Assembly (NCBI GenBank): GCA_004154925.1
Contig: QJNS01000137.1
Coordinates: forward strand, 62,001 to 126,000
Length of the DNA: 64,000 nucleotides
From: Monosporascus cannonballus
Taxonomy: Eukaryota; Ascomycota; Sordariomycetes; Xylariales
Direction: 5' to 3'
A program made the position numbers and the translations under genes. Under the pieces are notes generated by a model. It was given only the letters and a program-made list of their open reading frames with translations, searched no databases and was not told the origin of the DNA. This document shows, one piece after another, positions 48,158 to 61,800 of the stretch (positions are counted from its first letter, which is position 1; the number at the start of each line of letters is the position of its first letter).

Positions 48158-48917
48158 TCATAGTGACTTGCCCATGAACTTCCTCTTCGTAAAACTCAGC
48201 CACCACTTGCTTGGCTTTCCGTCGCCGCCTTCCTCGTAGACTCTCGCTAGTAACCGGCTGGCCAGTTCCTGCCGGACCTGGGACAGGTATTGCCGTAGCT
48301 GCTCTGCCTCCTGCCTGTCTTTCGGGGGTTCATACATCTACATGGGGGTGGTTGTCACCGTCAGCTCTCGGGCCTGCCTGCCTGGTCGAACAGGTATAGA
48401 CTGACCTGGTTCAGGGGGAAGCCCGGGTCGCCGGGGATGGCGAAGTTGAGGTCGAGGGCGGTGTTGAGGACCTCCTTGGTGGCGTCGCGGACGCCGTGGT
48501 TGGGGCGGATGCGGCCGAGGCACTCGCTGACGAAGAGGATGCCGTAGATGAGCAGGCGGGCAGGGGGGCCCTGGATCTCGAAGTTGCGGAAGAAGGTGTT
48601 GGCGCGGAACAGCAGCAGAACCTCGTCGAGGATGTCGTACGACTCCGAGTCTGGGTCGGGCGACTCGTTCGCGGGCAGGTCTGCCGGCACCGGCAGCGTG
48701 TACGCGGGCCCGCGCGTCTTCGTCCGCAGCGGCAGTAGCGGCACATTGCCGATCAGCCGCGGCACGTTCGGGTCGGCGTTGAACATCGAGTTGTAGGCCT
48801 GCGTGGAGGGAGGGCGAGGCGGTGTTAGTTTTGCAGCTCTTTTTTCGATTCGATGCGGTGAAACCACGCTGGGCAGCAATGCTGGGAATAGGCGGTTGGA
48901 GGTTCACATACCGGCAT
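48158..48917 (-). CDS. ARC18: Arp2/3 complex subunit 3 (ARPC3, p21)
   Basis: Three exons on the minus strand: 48917-48912 (ATG CCG only), 48798-48406 and 48337-48158. Introns of 113 bp (GTATGT...CGCAG) and 68 bp (GTCAGT...TGTAG) join in frame to give 192 aa. The sequence is unmistakable for ARPC3: MPAYNSMF at the start, RLIGNVPLLPLRTKTRGPAY, SYDILDEVLLLFRANTFFRN, LIYGILFVSECLGRI, DLNFAIPGDPGFPLNQ and, in the last exon, LRQYLSQVRQELASRLL and PSKWWLSFTKRKFMGKSL. ARPC3 is one of the seven subunits of the actin-nucleating Arp2/3 complex and acts at endocytic patches. The six-base first exon makes this gene easy to mis-annotate. There is no sign of RIP. Confidence 0.95.
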
Positions 48918-50105
48918 CTTGTCGAGTGGTCACCGATGACGGTCGGTGGTGCCCAACAATGCGACGACGATGTTTCTCTTCGGGTGGTCGACAGAAGGGG
49001 GAAGCTCTTCTTGCTAGTCAAGTTTACTTAGGTTAGGCTTGCTGGAGCTGGAGGGGCTTGACGAGGCTTGAGGCTGAGCTGACGTCTGCCTCATCAACCA
49101 CTGTGGTTCGGCGCTGTAAGCAAGCAGGGGACGTCACTCAGGGTGCTCCCCTCCCCCCCCAAAAAAAACAAGTTTCCCGGCAAGGTCATGCGGAATAACT
49201 TCGGTCCATTTTCAAGTGAGAAACGCTTAACCTACAATTGGTTTAGTAGCCGACTTCTGAGTCAGCAGACTGCCAGCACCCAGTACGTAGTACCTAGCAG
49301 CAGCATATCGGGGGTCTTGGCGCCCCAAAATCCAGAGGTCCTGATTTGTGGAACATATTAAATCTGTTACGTGGCTAGAACCATGGCAGTGTGGCGCCCT
49401 CTGTGTGGCACACTGCAGCCTAACCTCTACGCTAGTTGGAAAGGAAGCAGCGGAGGCTTACCAAGTAAGGAAGCTCTTGGCTCTAGTCATGAGGTCACGG
49501 GAAAGCGCGACATAGTGGTGTCGTGGCGCTGACCCTCAAGTGGGTCCCGGACCCAACAGCCCACGTTTTTGTTGTTTTTTTAATCAGTTCCGCAGCCGCG
49601 ACCGCACGGTACAAAGAGCAGCCCCTCCAATTCAAAAGAAACGCGTCTCCCCTTCTGTCTCCCATCACATCACATCACACGCATCCCTGCTGTACTTCGT
49701 ACTTACTGGGTTTCACTCTAAGCGCCGACCGCCCTTGAATCGCAAATATCAAAGAGCGACTCATATCATTATTTGTTCATATCCATCCATATATGGCATG
49801 GCATTCCTCTGATTGCTTGGAATAAGGGAATAAAGGAGTCCCTAACTTCTCTGCGGTTCAAAGGCTCAAATCCGCAACCCCGAACACCCCCGTTCATCCT
49901 TTTCCTCCACTTCATTCCAAGAGCTAGCTGTTCGCTACGCCCTTTACCACAACATATTGGCGAGCGCGTTTTGGTCATCAGATTGCGGCAAAAACCTGAA
50001 TTCGTTTGCGAACGTGACTTCATTCTATTTTAGCCTGCGAAAGGGCCGATTGACGCACATCATCCTAGCGCAAGGGAACGTTGGGAGAACTCCCCCGTCG
50101 CCACC
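48918..50105. other. Intergenic region between divergent genes
   Basis: About 1.2 kb between the ARPC3 start (minus strand) and the start of the next plus-strand gene, presumably a two-way promoter region. It holds the C-run/A-run tract at 49152-49169. No coding sequence is supportable. Confidence 0.55.
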
Positions 50106-51430
50106 ATGCAAGCCATGTCAGATCCAAGGCCGCCTACTCCAACTACCCCGACTATGGAGAAAAAGCGCACGCGCACGCGGACAAGTCTGCATAGAAAGCA
50201 AATCGCGCCCGAAGTAGGATCGCTCTACGACATACTGCATGACCACGCCCATACTTCACTCTTTCTCCTGCCCATATGCTGGACAGACCTCCATGCACAA
50301 CTACTTGGTTGCCGGTTCATCCAGCTGCCGCCTCAGAAGACACCGACCCCATCGCATACAACCTCTCCCCGCAGATCCAGGCGCACTCCACCAACTGTGG
50401 TCAACATAGCGAACGATCTTCATACCTTGATGTCAACCGAACGGGATCGCCCGCTCCTGACAAAGACTCGCGCCTTGAGGGACATCTTATCTGCGTTATT
50501 CCCCTCACACTTGTCAAGAGCAAAGACGTGTGCAGACCTCGGTATTCGTTTTGGTGGTCGTTGTTATATCAGGGCAGTGCGTTGTCAAGCGATATGGAAG
50601 CACCCGGACTCGGGCTCAAGGTCATTTGACTCGGCAACAACCTGTTCAATCCCATCTGGTAGCCACCTCGTGGGCTCCATGAGCGTCAACAACAGCAGTG
50701 TAAGTTAATATAGCCCGGATCATCCCTAGTATCTCCGCTAATATCTGCCCAGGCAACAAGTGATGCCCCGATCTTGGCATACGTTAGCCGCGGTCAGCTC
50801 AACCATGTTCGGAGAAATTGCTTCCGTGTGCTGGCCGGGCCCAACAGGATATACAATGGCCCCGTTCACCGTCTACAGGCCCTGCGCTCGAAGATGTTGA
50901 TGCCCAAGAATCAGGACGAGGATCAATATATCCTCGCTGTGATGATCACACTTGCCCAACAGGCTGCATACAGTGAAACCACCGCCAGCGGAGCAACTTT
51001 CAATCCTAGAGATCTGAAGATTCGAGTTTTGTCGACATCCGAGGACGACGATTCCTTCGTTGTTTACACGGGCATTGTGCCCGCCGCCTTGCTGCGGATG
51101 TTCCACGAACCGGAGAAAGCGCCACGGGGCGACACCAAAATCCAAATCAGCTATGCGCAGGTTCCGATATGGCCTGTTCTTGGCCTTAAAGAGCGACTGG
51201 GTCAAGCCCTTGGCAGCGAGGTCGTTGGTGACTTCGATGCGCTCAACATGGAGACGTACGAGGATGAACTGCCACCGACACCGGAAACTCCTTCCCCAAA
51301 GCGCAGAAGGGAAGTCCTCACGGAGGTTTTTAATGCGAGCTTTTCCGAAGATAGGGACTCGGACAGCCCTGTGGAAATGTTGGGGAAAAGGAGGCGTTTA
51401 GAGGAAGGTAGGGTTGGAGTCGTCCGATGA
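50106..51430 (+). CDS. Hypothetical conserved-looking fungal protein, function unknown
   Basis: The ATG at 50106 sits in a textbook context (CGCCACCATG). The proposed structure is exon 1 50106-50699 and exon 2 50753-51430, with a 53-bp intron (GTAAGT...GCCCAG), phase 0, giving 423 aa. Exon 2 is strongly protein-like (RIYNGPVHRLQALRSKMLMP, EDQYILAVMITLAQQAAY, RDLKIRVLSTSEDDDSFVVY, PIWPVLGLKERLGQALG) and resembles conserved uncharacterised proteins of filamentous ascomycetes. Basic clusters (KKRTRTRTS near the N-terminus, PKRRRE and GKRRRLEE near the C-terminus) suggest nuclear location. Exon 1 is less certain, since a second frame overlaps it at 50276-50629 and another intron may be missed. 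No domain is recognised. Confidence 0.65.
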
Positions 51431-52353
51431 CAAAAGCATGAGACACGCATGGTATCCCGGCCTGAATGAATTGCCCAATGGAGTGGAACGCTCAGCTACA
51501 GCTCTTGGCTCGCGCGTCTTCTTTCTCGTCAAAGACGGCTCGCGCGATCCAGAGAGGCCAGTAGTTGATCGTTCCAACTCCCTTGTGGTTTATGTCGGCC
51601 CCTGCAAAAGGCTTCATCGCTGCCGATGGTTTGGATGCTGAGACGTGGTAGCAGGGTCAGTCGAGCAAGAGGATATTGCAAAGGCAGAAGCATCTCGGAC
51701 CAAGCACTTGGGAGCGGGCTTACACGACATCATGTACGTGGCCGAGTCAGGACGTTGGAGGATCGGTCGAGAAGATCAAACAGGCTTGAGCATGCTCAGC
51801 ATCTGAAACAGCGCAAGCTGCCTACACTGGCATTGGTCGAACCGCGTATGACGAGCGCAAATGATCGGGATTGGAGAGGCTTTCGAGGAACGACTATGAG
51901 AAATGGATGGATGCATGGCAATGAATGATGATACAACGGACGGACGGACGGATATATGAGCATACTCTCGGGGCTCTGAGAGGCTATACCCTTTGCTTCG
52001 TGACCTTCATAAAGCGATTCGAATTGTAATTTCTCCTGCTCAGGATTGATTTTATGATCTGTGTCGCATTCGACAATGATGCTCCATGTAGCGATTATTA
52101 GAACGAAAGAATGTGTGTATTTATGTGGTAATGGTACATAGGGGGGCATTCGCTGTTTCTGGAGTAGGGGGTTAGTAGGTGGTGTTATGATTGTAATTAC
52201 ATTTATTCCGATTTCTCCCCCCAGGAATGACCGTTATGACCAATGAGGATAATAGCATCAAGTATGACTATGGAGTTGACTGTTCCCGTGACACCTTTCG
52301 CCAGTGCGCCATACAGTACTCACTAAAAATAATCCATCACAAAAACGCAAAGC
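51431..52353. other. Intergenic region between convergent genes
   Basis: No supportable gene. It holds short tetranucleotide runs (GGAC/ATGG repeats) at about 51903-51952. Both neighbours end here, so it contains their 3' ends. Confidence 0.5.
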
Positions 52354-54053
52354 CTACTGCCTTTGGCGCCACAGCCAATCTTCGTACAAGTCGGAACTTA
52401 AGTCCACAGGCACAAGACCCGGAGTCTCCTTCCCATCGGAGTGCGTCCCGAAAGCGGCATACGAGGCCGGATCCTGCATCAGACACTCCATCCTCTTCGT
52501 CCCGGGACTGTCGTCGCCCTCGCACACCATGCGGACCTCGTACGCCCTCGCCGCGAAGACGCTCGCCCGGGCGCGGTCGCCGTGCGAGGCGCAGACCCGG
52601 AAGGCGTCGAAGTAGACCCGCGCCGCCAGTATGCCGGGGTCCTCGCCGTACTCCTCGTGCAGGAGGCCCAAGAAGGAGCGGCAGTCCCCGAGGACGGCGA
52701 CGGGGTCGTCCCGCGCGAGGGCTAGGTCGCCGACGGCCTCGCCCAGGCGCTGCAGCTGCGCGCGCCGGCCGTCGCTGACCCGCAGCTGGAAGGGCGGGAG
52801 CGAGCAGAGGCCGCAGCCGCACGCGAACCCGAAGTCGTCGCCCAGGGCCTTCCGCCGGGCCTTGGACGGGCCGCCGCCCCCGACGGCGACGACGTCGTAG
52901 GCGATGGTGATCTCCTCGCCCGCCCTGATGGGCCGCGTGGCGTGCACGGTCCCCTGCTGCCTCTCCTCATTCCAGTTGCCGTGCGCGTTCGGGAGGCAGT
53001 GGTGGTTGATGAGGCCGATCGTGGGGTAGACGGCGCCGAGCGGCGGCGGCGAGTTCTTCCCGGGGCCGGGCCCGCCGCAGGGCACGGCGGCGTGGGAGGT
53101 CTTGTAGAACGTACCGCCCCTGAACAGCGGGTACCGGACCGGGAAGTTGTCGCTGTGCAGGGACAGGAGCTGCCGCCGCTGCTGCTTCGTGAGCGTCTTG
53201 AGCCTCACCGCTGCGACGGCGCGCTCCCCCGACATCTTCAGCCCCATGTCCCGTGTGATGAGCAGGGGCTGCTCGCACAGGATCCGCGTCCCCTTCGTGA
53301 TGTCGCAGCGCGCCACCAGCCCCCTTTTCTTGCCGGCTTGGCTCCGAATCTCGAAGAGCGCGCCGTTGCCCTTGAGTATTTCGGCGTCCCTCACCGCGGG
53401 GGTGATCGCCTCTGGGATCCTCGATCTGTCGGGCTGCTACGTCTCTATCTTAGAGAGCCTTATCGGCAGCTCCGACAAGGGAAATAACTGACCTCGTCAT
53501 AAGATCTGATCGACTTGTCCACTTCCGGCCAGTCATAAAGGCCCGCTTGATCATCTCCCCCGGTCCAATGCCGGACTCGGTCACCGAAATTGTCGTGTGC
53601 AATCCTATAGATGGTTTTCATATACTCCTCGACCGCCCGTTGCTCTGCCTTCGTAGAATTGCGGCCGGAGAGGTTCGAGCTGAAGCGCCGGAACTTGTGG
53701 CCGTCGAAGGGGACCTTCGCATATTCCCCGCCAGCTCTGAACCATAGGTAGTTCTTCGTGACCTCTACTCCCCGGTCATCCTCGTACCGTTGTTTGATAA
53801 TCATGGTAAACCAGGTCCATCTCTTTTTGTCCTTTATACTCCCGGACAGGTGAGGCACCATGTCGAATCCGCAGTCGACCGCCATGACTGCAAGCTGGAC
53901 TGGATTCTCGAGGGGAGTGATGGTTGACCACACTTCGACCAGAGAAAGGCGATGAACTACTTGATGTTTCTTGGAAGTACACTTCGTGATATGTATCGCT
54001 GGTGGCCGTGACCAAACCCCAACTGACTTATACCCGGAGTTGGTCTCCACCAT
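52354..54053 (-). CDS. SET-domain protein with an unknown N-terminal domain
   Basis: Two exons, 54053-53493 (187 aa from an ATG) and 53436-52354, with a 56-bp intron (GTCAGT...CGTAG), phase 0, giving 547 aa. Exon 2 is a SET domain: the start RSQAGKKRGLVARCDITKGT, the catalytic NHHCLPNAHGNW (about 331-342), EEITIAYD (about 361-368) and a post-SET-like CGCGLC (about 393-398), then a helical C-terminal region. It resembles the fungal SET5/SMYD-like class without a visible MYND finger. Such proteins methylate lysines in histones or other proteins; the substrate here is unknown. The SET exon alone has no ATG before the domain, which supports joining. The N-terminal part (for example RWTWFTMIIKQRYEDDRG) is not recognised; it may be a fusion or another gene's exon. 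The exon 2 core is very GC-rich. Confidence 0.7.
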
Positions 54054-54770
54054 ATCTCGCTGATGACTTGCAGCATAGTTGGATACCTATAGCAGCGTCC
54101 AATAACTTGCTGCCAGCACTGAGATCACATGAGACCGGACCCCCATTGCCTATTATGGAGCCAAACATGGTATTCGGCCAGCGCGGGGACGGACGCAGAT
54201 GTTGAGTACCAAATTTATTGGCCACCACGTACGGTAGCTGCGCGGACACCAATAACCACCAGTTCCATTGGAACACATCGCAAGACTTGAAGTCTAACAG
54301 CCAAACAAGTATACGCAACGAGCGACATCTGTCCCATAAAGTACTACACGCAGACGCAGTGGATCTTATGTACGTGAAGTGGTGTGATTCCTCGACGATA
54401 TCCCTAGCACACTGGCATCTCCAAATCTCAGGGGTTTTCGGTTTAAGTAGTACCGGCATGCATACGAATCTCCAGAGGCAGAAACCCTTCGCCCTACTAT
54501 CTGATCCTTAAGCATGTCATTACGCGGCACGGCGTCATAGACTGCTCCCCGTAGTGTTATATTTGATGCTATTGGACCATGCTCGCCTGCCGCATTAACA
54601 CATCCTGCTGAGGCCAATGGGCCCCTTTAGTCGGTCTTCCTGGGATGCGGCATCGTGCACTACCGCGGTGGGTGCAACACACTGGTGCTACAGAATGGAC
54701 TGGCTTTCCTGCCAAATAGTTACCTTGGCTGGCTCGGACCTTTACCGGTTCGTTCTCCAAAATTTTAAAT
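54054..54770. other. Boundary region between the gene island and the AT-rich block
   Basis: Moderate-GC, presumed 5' region of the SET gene. Minus-strand open frames (54028-54459 and others) show no recognisable domain. Composition changes sharply at about 54770 to RIPed AT-rich DNA. Confidence 0.45.
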
Positions 54771-55696
54771 GTATTAATGTATCACATTAAAAATTTACTA
54801 ATTAAATCGCATTCACCGTAACGAACTAACGAAATCTGAAATATAGTTGTGTAAATAAATGTTTCGTTTTAAGTATCGTTATTAAAATCGGTAGTTTTAT
54901 TTTATTTTATTTTATTCACTTAATAAATTTGAAGTTTTATATAAGAAAAGGGTTTTTAATTTAACTAAATTAAATCCGGTAAATGTAATACTTAATATAC
55001 GAGTTATCTATAAGTTAATAAGCGTATAAGAATATGTATTTTATTTTTTTAAAGTTAAAATTAAAACCGAAACAGGTAAATTTAAAATTAAAAAAAATAG
55101 ATAACAGTAATATTTTTAAAGTTTCAATAATATAACTACTAGTTATATTATTATATGCCGAGTACTTTTAATGTATTTAATATAGGAAAAACTCGTATAT
55201 CAATAGTTTTAGCTATATAGATTATAGTGATTATATCGCAATAATACGAATATTGAAATTAATTAAGTTTAAAACGTTTTTATAAATTATTTCGTTAATA
55301 TTAAGCCTTATTTTAACGATTATAACTGCGCTTACAAGGTAATTATAACTAGAGCCTTTTAAAATATATAGTTTAAAATATTATTTGATAAAAACTTTCT
55401 ATAATAATAGTTATAAAAACAATAAACATTTAAAATAAAAGTTAATAATAAATTATATCTTTTTTATTTCGTTTTAAATAATATCTTATAAAATTTTCAA
55501 TTGTTTTTTAAAAAAATTATTATTATTATTATTATTTGTAATAAATTTTTAAAAATGATTATATATAATTTTAATCTTTTTAAAAAAGACGTGAACGTGT
55601 AAACAAAATTGGATAAAATGATAGATTGCTGTCTTAATCCCTCGGCTTCACTAAACCCGTCGCCCTCTCAAGCTGTCTTGTCTTACCTCATCTTGA

Positions 55697-55860
55697 TCAG
55701 GACCCCATTTTGGAGGTTGTGGCTGCGCCTGCGGCGCAACAGCCATAGCCATAGTTATAGCTTTTGATCAAGAAGTATCTGTTAAGGGTCCAATATATCA
55801 GCTAAACTCCTTTAAGAATAATACCCACAAAAATAATAAAACCTCCAAAATAAGGCTTGA
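55697..55860. repeat. Small inverted-repeat element or fold-back (MITE-like)
   Basis: 164 bp. The left end is TCAGGACCCCATTTTGGAGG; the right end, inverted, is TCAAGCCTTATTTTGGAGG. They share ATTTTGGAGGTT and similar outer bases. Inside is a short GC-rich hairpin (GGCTGCGCC / GGCGCAACAGCC). It is much less RIPed than its surroundings. No target duplication is certain. Confidence 0.4.
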
Positions 55861-58800
55861 TAGCAAATTATGATTTTTTCGTTCCGTTTAATACGTTTTT
55901 ATATAAATTTGCAAAAATTATTAATATTAATTTTAATAATATATATTAATTACGAAACTTCCAATATTTTAACTTATATAATTTAATATAAAATTAAAAT
56001 TTTTATTTTTTAATATAATAATAATTTTAATTAATATAAAATAAAAATTATTATAACAAAAAATAATTTAAAATCCTAATTAATATATATTATAATTTTT
56101 TATTTCCTTTAAATTAATATAATAATAATATAACTTTATAAATTAAAATAATAATATATAAGGTGTAAAATTATTTATAATAAATCCCGAAATATATTTT
56201 TTCTTAATTAATTAAATACGGTTAATATATTTAAAAGTTTAAAATAAATATTTTAAAATTTTAAACATTTAATTTTCTAAAATAAAATATTTATTTTTAT
56301 CCGATATTTTTATTGGTTTTTTGCCGATATAAACATAATTAACTTATATGCTAATATTATGTATACGGCCGATAACCTTATAAAAATTTTGCGCCGTTAA
56401 TTTATTTACCTTATATTAAGCGTTATATTAAATAAAAAGGCCGTATTTTATAAAAAAAATAAATCAATATAATATATAATTTAATTTTCGAAAAATATAA
56501 TATTTTTTTTATTATTAAAATAAATTTTAAGAAATTTTTAATTATTTAAATTGTTTTATTAATAATTAATTTAATTATTATTTAAATCGTATTATTATTT
56601 AAGTTAACGAAAAAGTAATAAATTTTTATATTAATAATTTTATATTTTATTTTTATTTTAATATTTATGGATACGAAAAAACTTAATTTAAAAATATTTA
56701 ACCATATAATTATTATATAATATAACTATATTATTTTTAATTTTAAATAAATATCGAAAAATTAATTCTAAATTATTATATTATATTTTATTTTTAAATA
56801 ATAATATAATTTAATTATTATTAACGAAATATATTTATTATTAAAATAAAAAATTTTCCGACTTAAATATATTAATATCTATAATTTGCGTTTTATTTTT
56901 TTAATTTATATATATTAATTTATATATATAATAATTATTAATAATATTATAAAAATGACGAAATATAACAGTTTTCGTTAAATTAATATTTTAATTAAAT
57001 ATAATTATAAAGTAAAGGTCCGGTATTTTAATATTAATTATTACGAAATTAATATTATTATTTTATATATTTAAAAGTTAATATTTAAATTAAAAATATT
57101 TAAATTTTTTAATAATTAATATATTCGAATTATTAAATAATATTTTTTTAATTTAATTTAATAATTTATATTTTATTAGTAAAATTATTATTTATATTAA
57201 TAATAAGGCAAAAATTATAAATATCTGTAATTATTTAATTAAAATTATAATAAATTAAAGATATTTATTAAAAATTATAAAAAAAATTATTCAATTTTAT
57301 AATTCCGAAATATTTTACGAAAATTAAATTTATATATATAATAATTTAAAGTTATCGGATAATTTTATCCGTATTATTATATTTATTATTATTTTTAAAT
57401 TAAATATAAATATTACGGATATTAATTAAATAATATAATAAAATATATTATAAAACTTTTTGATTAAGAATTTATAATAACGATTTAATTAAATAATTTA
57501 AAATTATAAGTAATTAAATACAATTAGCTATAAATAAATTATATTATTTATATTTTATTAAATATTTAATAAATATAAAATTAAATTATTTATTTAAAAA
57601 AAATTAAAATAATAAAAATAATTTAAGTTTAATAAGCCAAAAACCGTATTATCTATAAAACATAAAGGTTATAATAAAAAGTAACGTAATAAATTCGGAT
57701 AATAAAAAAAATAATACGTAATTTATCGCAAATAATTTCGATTAAAACGAAATAATTATCGAATTTTAATTTTAATTTTTGGCCAGCCAAAATATTATCC
57801 GTAAATTTTTAAAATAAAATAATTTTAATTTGTAATACCGGATAAAAATAAAGTTTTAATAATATGCATTATTTAATAACAAATATATACGTAAAACGAT
57901 TTTAATATATTTAAAAAAAGATAAAATTATTATATTAAAAAAAACCGTAATAACTTAATTTTAATTAAACTTTGTTATAATATATATATGCTTAATTTTT
58001 TTTATATATTCGAACTTTTAAATTTGAAAATATTTACGTAAAAATAATTAAAAGCTGATTCGATAAAAGCAGTTATTTAAAAAATAATAAAGTTCTAATA
58101 TAAATAATAAGTAAACGAATTATTTTTTACGTAATTATTTTTATTTGGCGATAAAAGGGCAAAATAAATATTTATTTTTATTAAATTTAAACAGTTTTTA
58201 TTTAATAAATTTCCGAATAAATTAAATAAAATTAAAGATTTATATTTAATTTAAAATATAATCGAATTAATTAAGGCGGTCCCCGGTTTCGATAAATAAC
58301 AATATTAAGATATGTTAAAAAACCGCTTATTTTTTACGTTATATATAATATATGAAAAAGTTATATTTTCGATTTTATAAAAAATATAAGTAACTTTCCG
58401 TAAGTAACGAAATTCGCTTAATTAAAAATAACGGGGTTATATCCCTATATCGTAAACCCATCCATATAAATTACAGATTATTATTATATTACAAATTTAA
58501 GAAATATCGGAAAAAATTATAAAGCCGCCTTAAATCGCGTTCCGTCTTAATTAAAACATATTATATATAATTATTTAGTTTAAATTAATAATTAACGGTT
58601 TAATAATAATCCTAATAATTTAAATATTAAATCGGCATATAATTTATATATTTTTACGACTTAAAATTGCAATTTCGGTTATAATAACGTTTATAGTTAT
58701 ATGCGTAATTCGTAATATATTAAGTAATCCTAATTAAAAACCTGTTTTATTCCTTTTAGTTATAACGTTAACGCAAAATTTATCGTTTTTAAATATTTTT

Positions 58801-61800
58801 AACTTTTTAGCCCCGCCTTTATTACCGTACCCATATTCGTATAATTCGTTTACTTTTATATCGTTACCGGAATCGCCGGCGTTACCAAAACGTAATAATC
58901 CGCAGCCCGACGTTATAAATAATATATCGGAAAAAACAGTCGAAATAATAATCTAATTTAAAATTAAGGAATCGTACGTTAGGAATAAACGGTATTTATT
59001 AAATAATAATATTAATAATAAATTAAAAACTAATCGTAATATTAGGTTAAAAAATAAAAAACGAAATTTTGCCGGTTTTAATTAAGGCCGATAACAAAAA
59101 ACGTATTCGGTTTTAACGTAATATTACGGTCGTAAAACGTAATAATTATAAATATTTATATAATATTAATTAAAGTTATTAATATATTATTTATTTATTA
59201 AATGTATTATTTTTATTAATTTTTAATTTGTTAAATTTTTTACGGAATATTAATTTATTTTAATCCGGACTAATTATATATTATAATAAATATATAGTAA
59301 GTTTTTTTAATTAAAAAAATTAACGGAATTTTGTATTACGTAATTCGAATTATAATTTATCGCGGCTATTAGCAAATTATCCTTTTAATTTATAGCCCTT
59401 AATCCATAACGCCGAATTAAATTTTTTTAAATTTTATTTTCCGGTTTTTTTTAAGTTTATCGTATTAGTTTTTAAAATGTTTTTATTTTTTTTAATGTTT
59501 AAAATATCTTAATTCGGGTTAAATAATTAGAGTAAGGGATCAATTATATAAGTAAATAAATAATATGGATAATTTTTCGCCAATATTAAAAAGGCCATTT
59601 TCTTATTATTAACATAATTATTTTAATATCCATTTTTCTTTAAATACTAATTCGAAACGTTTAAAATTTTAAATTTATAATAAATCCTTATTAATTACAT
59701 TTTATAAGCTTATTTTCTTATAATTCAAATTAGTATTTATTGGCATACGGTCCTAATTAATATTTTTCGAAACCGCCTTTATATTTTATTATTATTTTGT
59801 TAAAAATTTTAGTAATTATTTTTTGTCCAATTGGGGTTTTTTAGTTCCTTTAGTAAAAGTCGACAGCCGGATCTAATTTTTTTCCCCTCGCCGCATTTTC
59901 CCTTTATCGGCGTAATTAAGTCCCCGGCTAGTTTTAAACATTCCTTTATTTTTTTCCCGGCTGGTTTTAAAAATTTCTTTATATCAAAATCCTATATAAA
60001 TATAATAATAATTAGATATTCCGGGTAACCGCTAAAATCCTTAATACTAACACCGAATATACCGCAATATTTAAAAATTTAATTTTATATAAGGTTATTT
60101 ATTCGGTAACTAATTACGTATAATTACGGATTTTTCTTTCGTTTAACATTATAAAAATAACGTCCATTTAATATATATTATAGGATATATCGCAATTTTA
60201 TATATTTCCTAATTAGGACCATAAAATTATCATATTTTTAATATTATCCATATTATGTAAATCGTTATAAATTATAAATTTCTAACAACGGTTAACGGCC
60301 CGAATTATACGGTTTTTTAAAAAATATGCGCCGGTTTAATTTATAATATAAAAAACGTTTATTTCGCGGTTTTAAAAATTTATTATTTAATAATTCGTAT
60401 TATTTATATCGATAATTTTATTATTATATTTTAATATAAAATAAATAAATAATATTATATATTATTTAATAACTTTTTCGGGGTTTAGTAAAAACGAAAT
60501 TTGAATATTGTTAAAATATATAAATATATTTCTTATTAATTTTTTATAAATTATATATATATAATTAAGGTTTCGGAATATTTATTTAAATATTATTTCG
60601 AAATTATCGTAAATAAAATATACGTTAATATATATATAACGGTAAATAATTTACGTTTTTTGGTATATAATAATAAAATTTACCTTATAAATATTTTATA
60701 GTATTAAGATTTTGTTAAATAATCGTTTAACTTAAAAAAAACTTATTTTATAAATTAGAATAAAATTTAAAAAAACGATATATATAATAAGAAATAAAAT
60801 ATGGAAAATGGCGCCGTAATTAATATAATTTGTATCGAAAATTAACCTAATATTATTACGATCTTTATATACGTTTTAATTTTTTACTAAATCGCTATAT
60901 ATTTCTCGAATACGATTACCGTATTTTATTTTATTAAACGGCGGTAATATTATTATAATAATTATATAATATTAAATATATATAAATAAATAATTATAAT
61001 TAAGAAATTTAATAATAGTATAAATTTACTAATATAAGTTCGTTTTAATTAAAACCAAAAATATAAATAAAAAATATAAAATATAATAAATAAAATAAAG
61101 TTCGTATATTAAATAAGTACCGAATATATTATTAATATTAATAAGAAATATATAAAAATTTATAATATACAAATAAAATTTACAGATAATTAATAAATTA
61201 TAAAAATATCCCAAAATAATATATATAATTAAGATTAAAATATATATAAGCTTTAGGATTATATAATTATAAATATGTAAATTATTAAATTTATATAAGT
61301 TATTAAGTATAAATAAAGGAATTAACGTTATTTTTTTATAACGAAATAATAACATATAAGCAAAAAATTTAATAATTATATATAAATTTCTTAATATAAT
61401 TCATAAAATTATTTCGATTAAATATATATTAAATATAATTATTATAATTATTTAATATATAATTAATATTATATACTTAATTATAATTTTTTATAATTCT
61501 AAATACTTATTATACCTTAATATATAATATTATGTTATTTATAATATAATAATTATTAATTAATTCTTTTTTACTTAATACCCGAAATCCATATTATAAT
61601 ACATATTTTTATATATTTTACGATATTATAATAGATAAATAAATTTTTTGCCGATATAATAAATGTAATATCTGTTATAACTCCTAATAATATACTCCAA
61701 ATAAACCCAAAAAACCTTATTCGTCCGGTTAAAAAAGTTAAATTTGCTAATAATATTCCCGAGGAACAACTTATTTCCGAAAAATAATTTACCCCTAAGA

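Noticed and set aside
54028..54459. 143-codon minus-strand frame as an upstream exon of the SET gene
   Set aside because: No protein-family signal, and no donor that joins in phase to the 54053 ATG exon was evident.
59831..60028. 65-codon plus-strand frame with FFSSFSKSRQ as a gene
   Set aside because: Isolated short frame in RIPed DNA with no domain; likely repeat remains.
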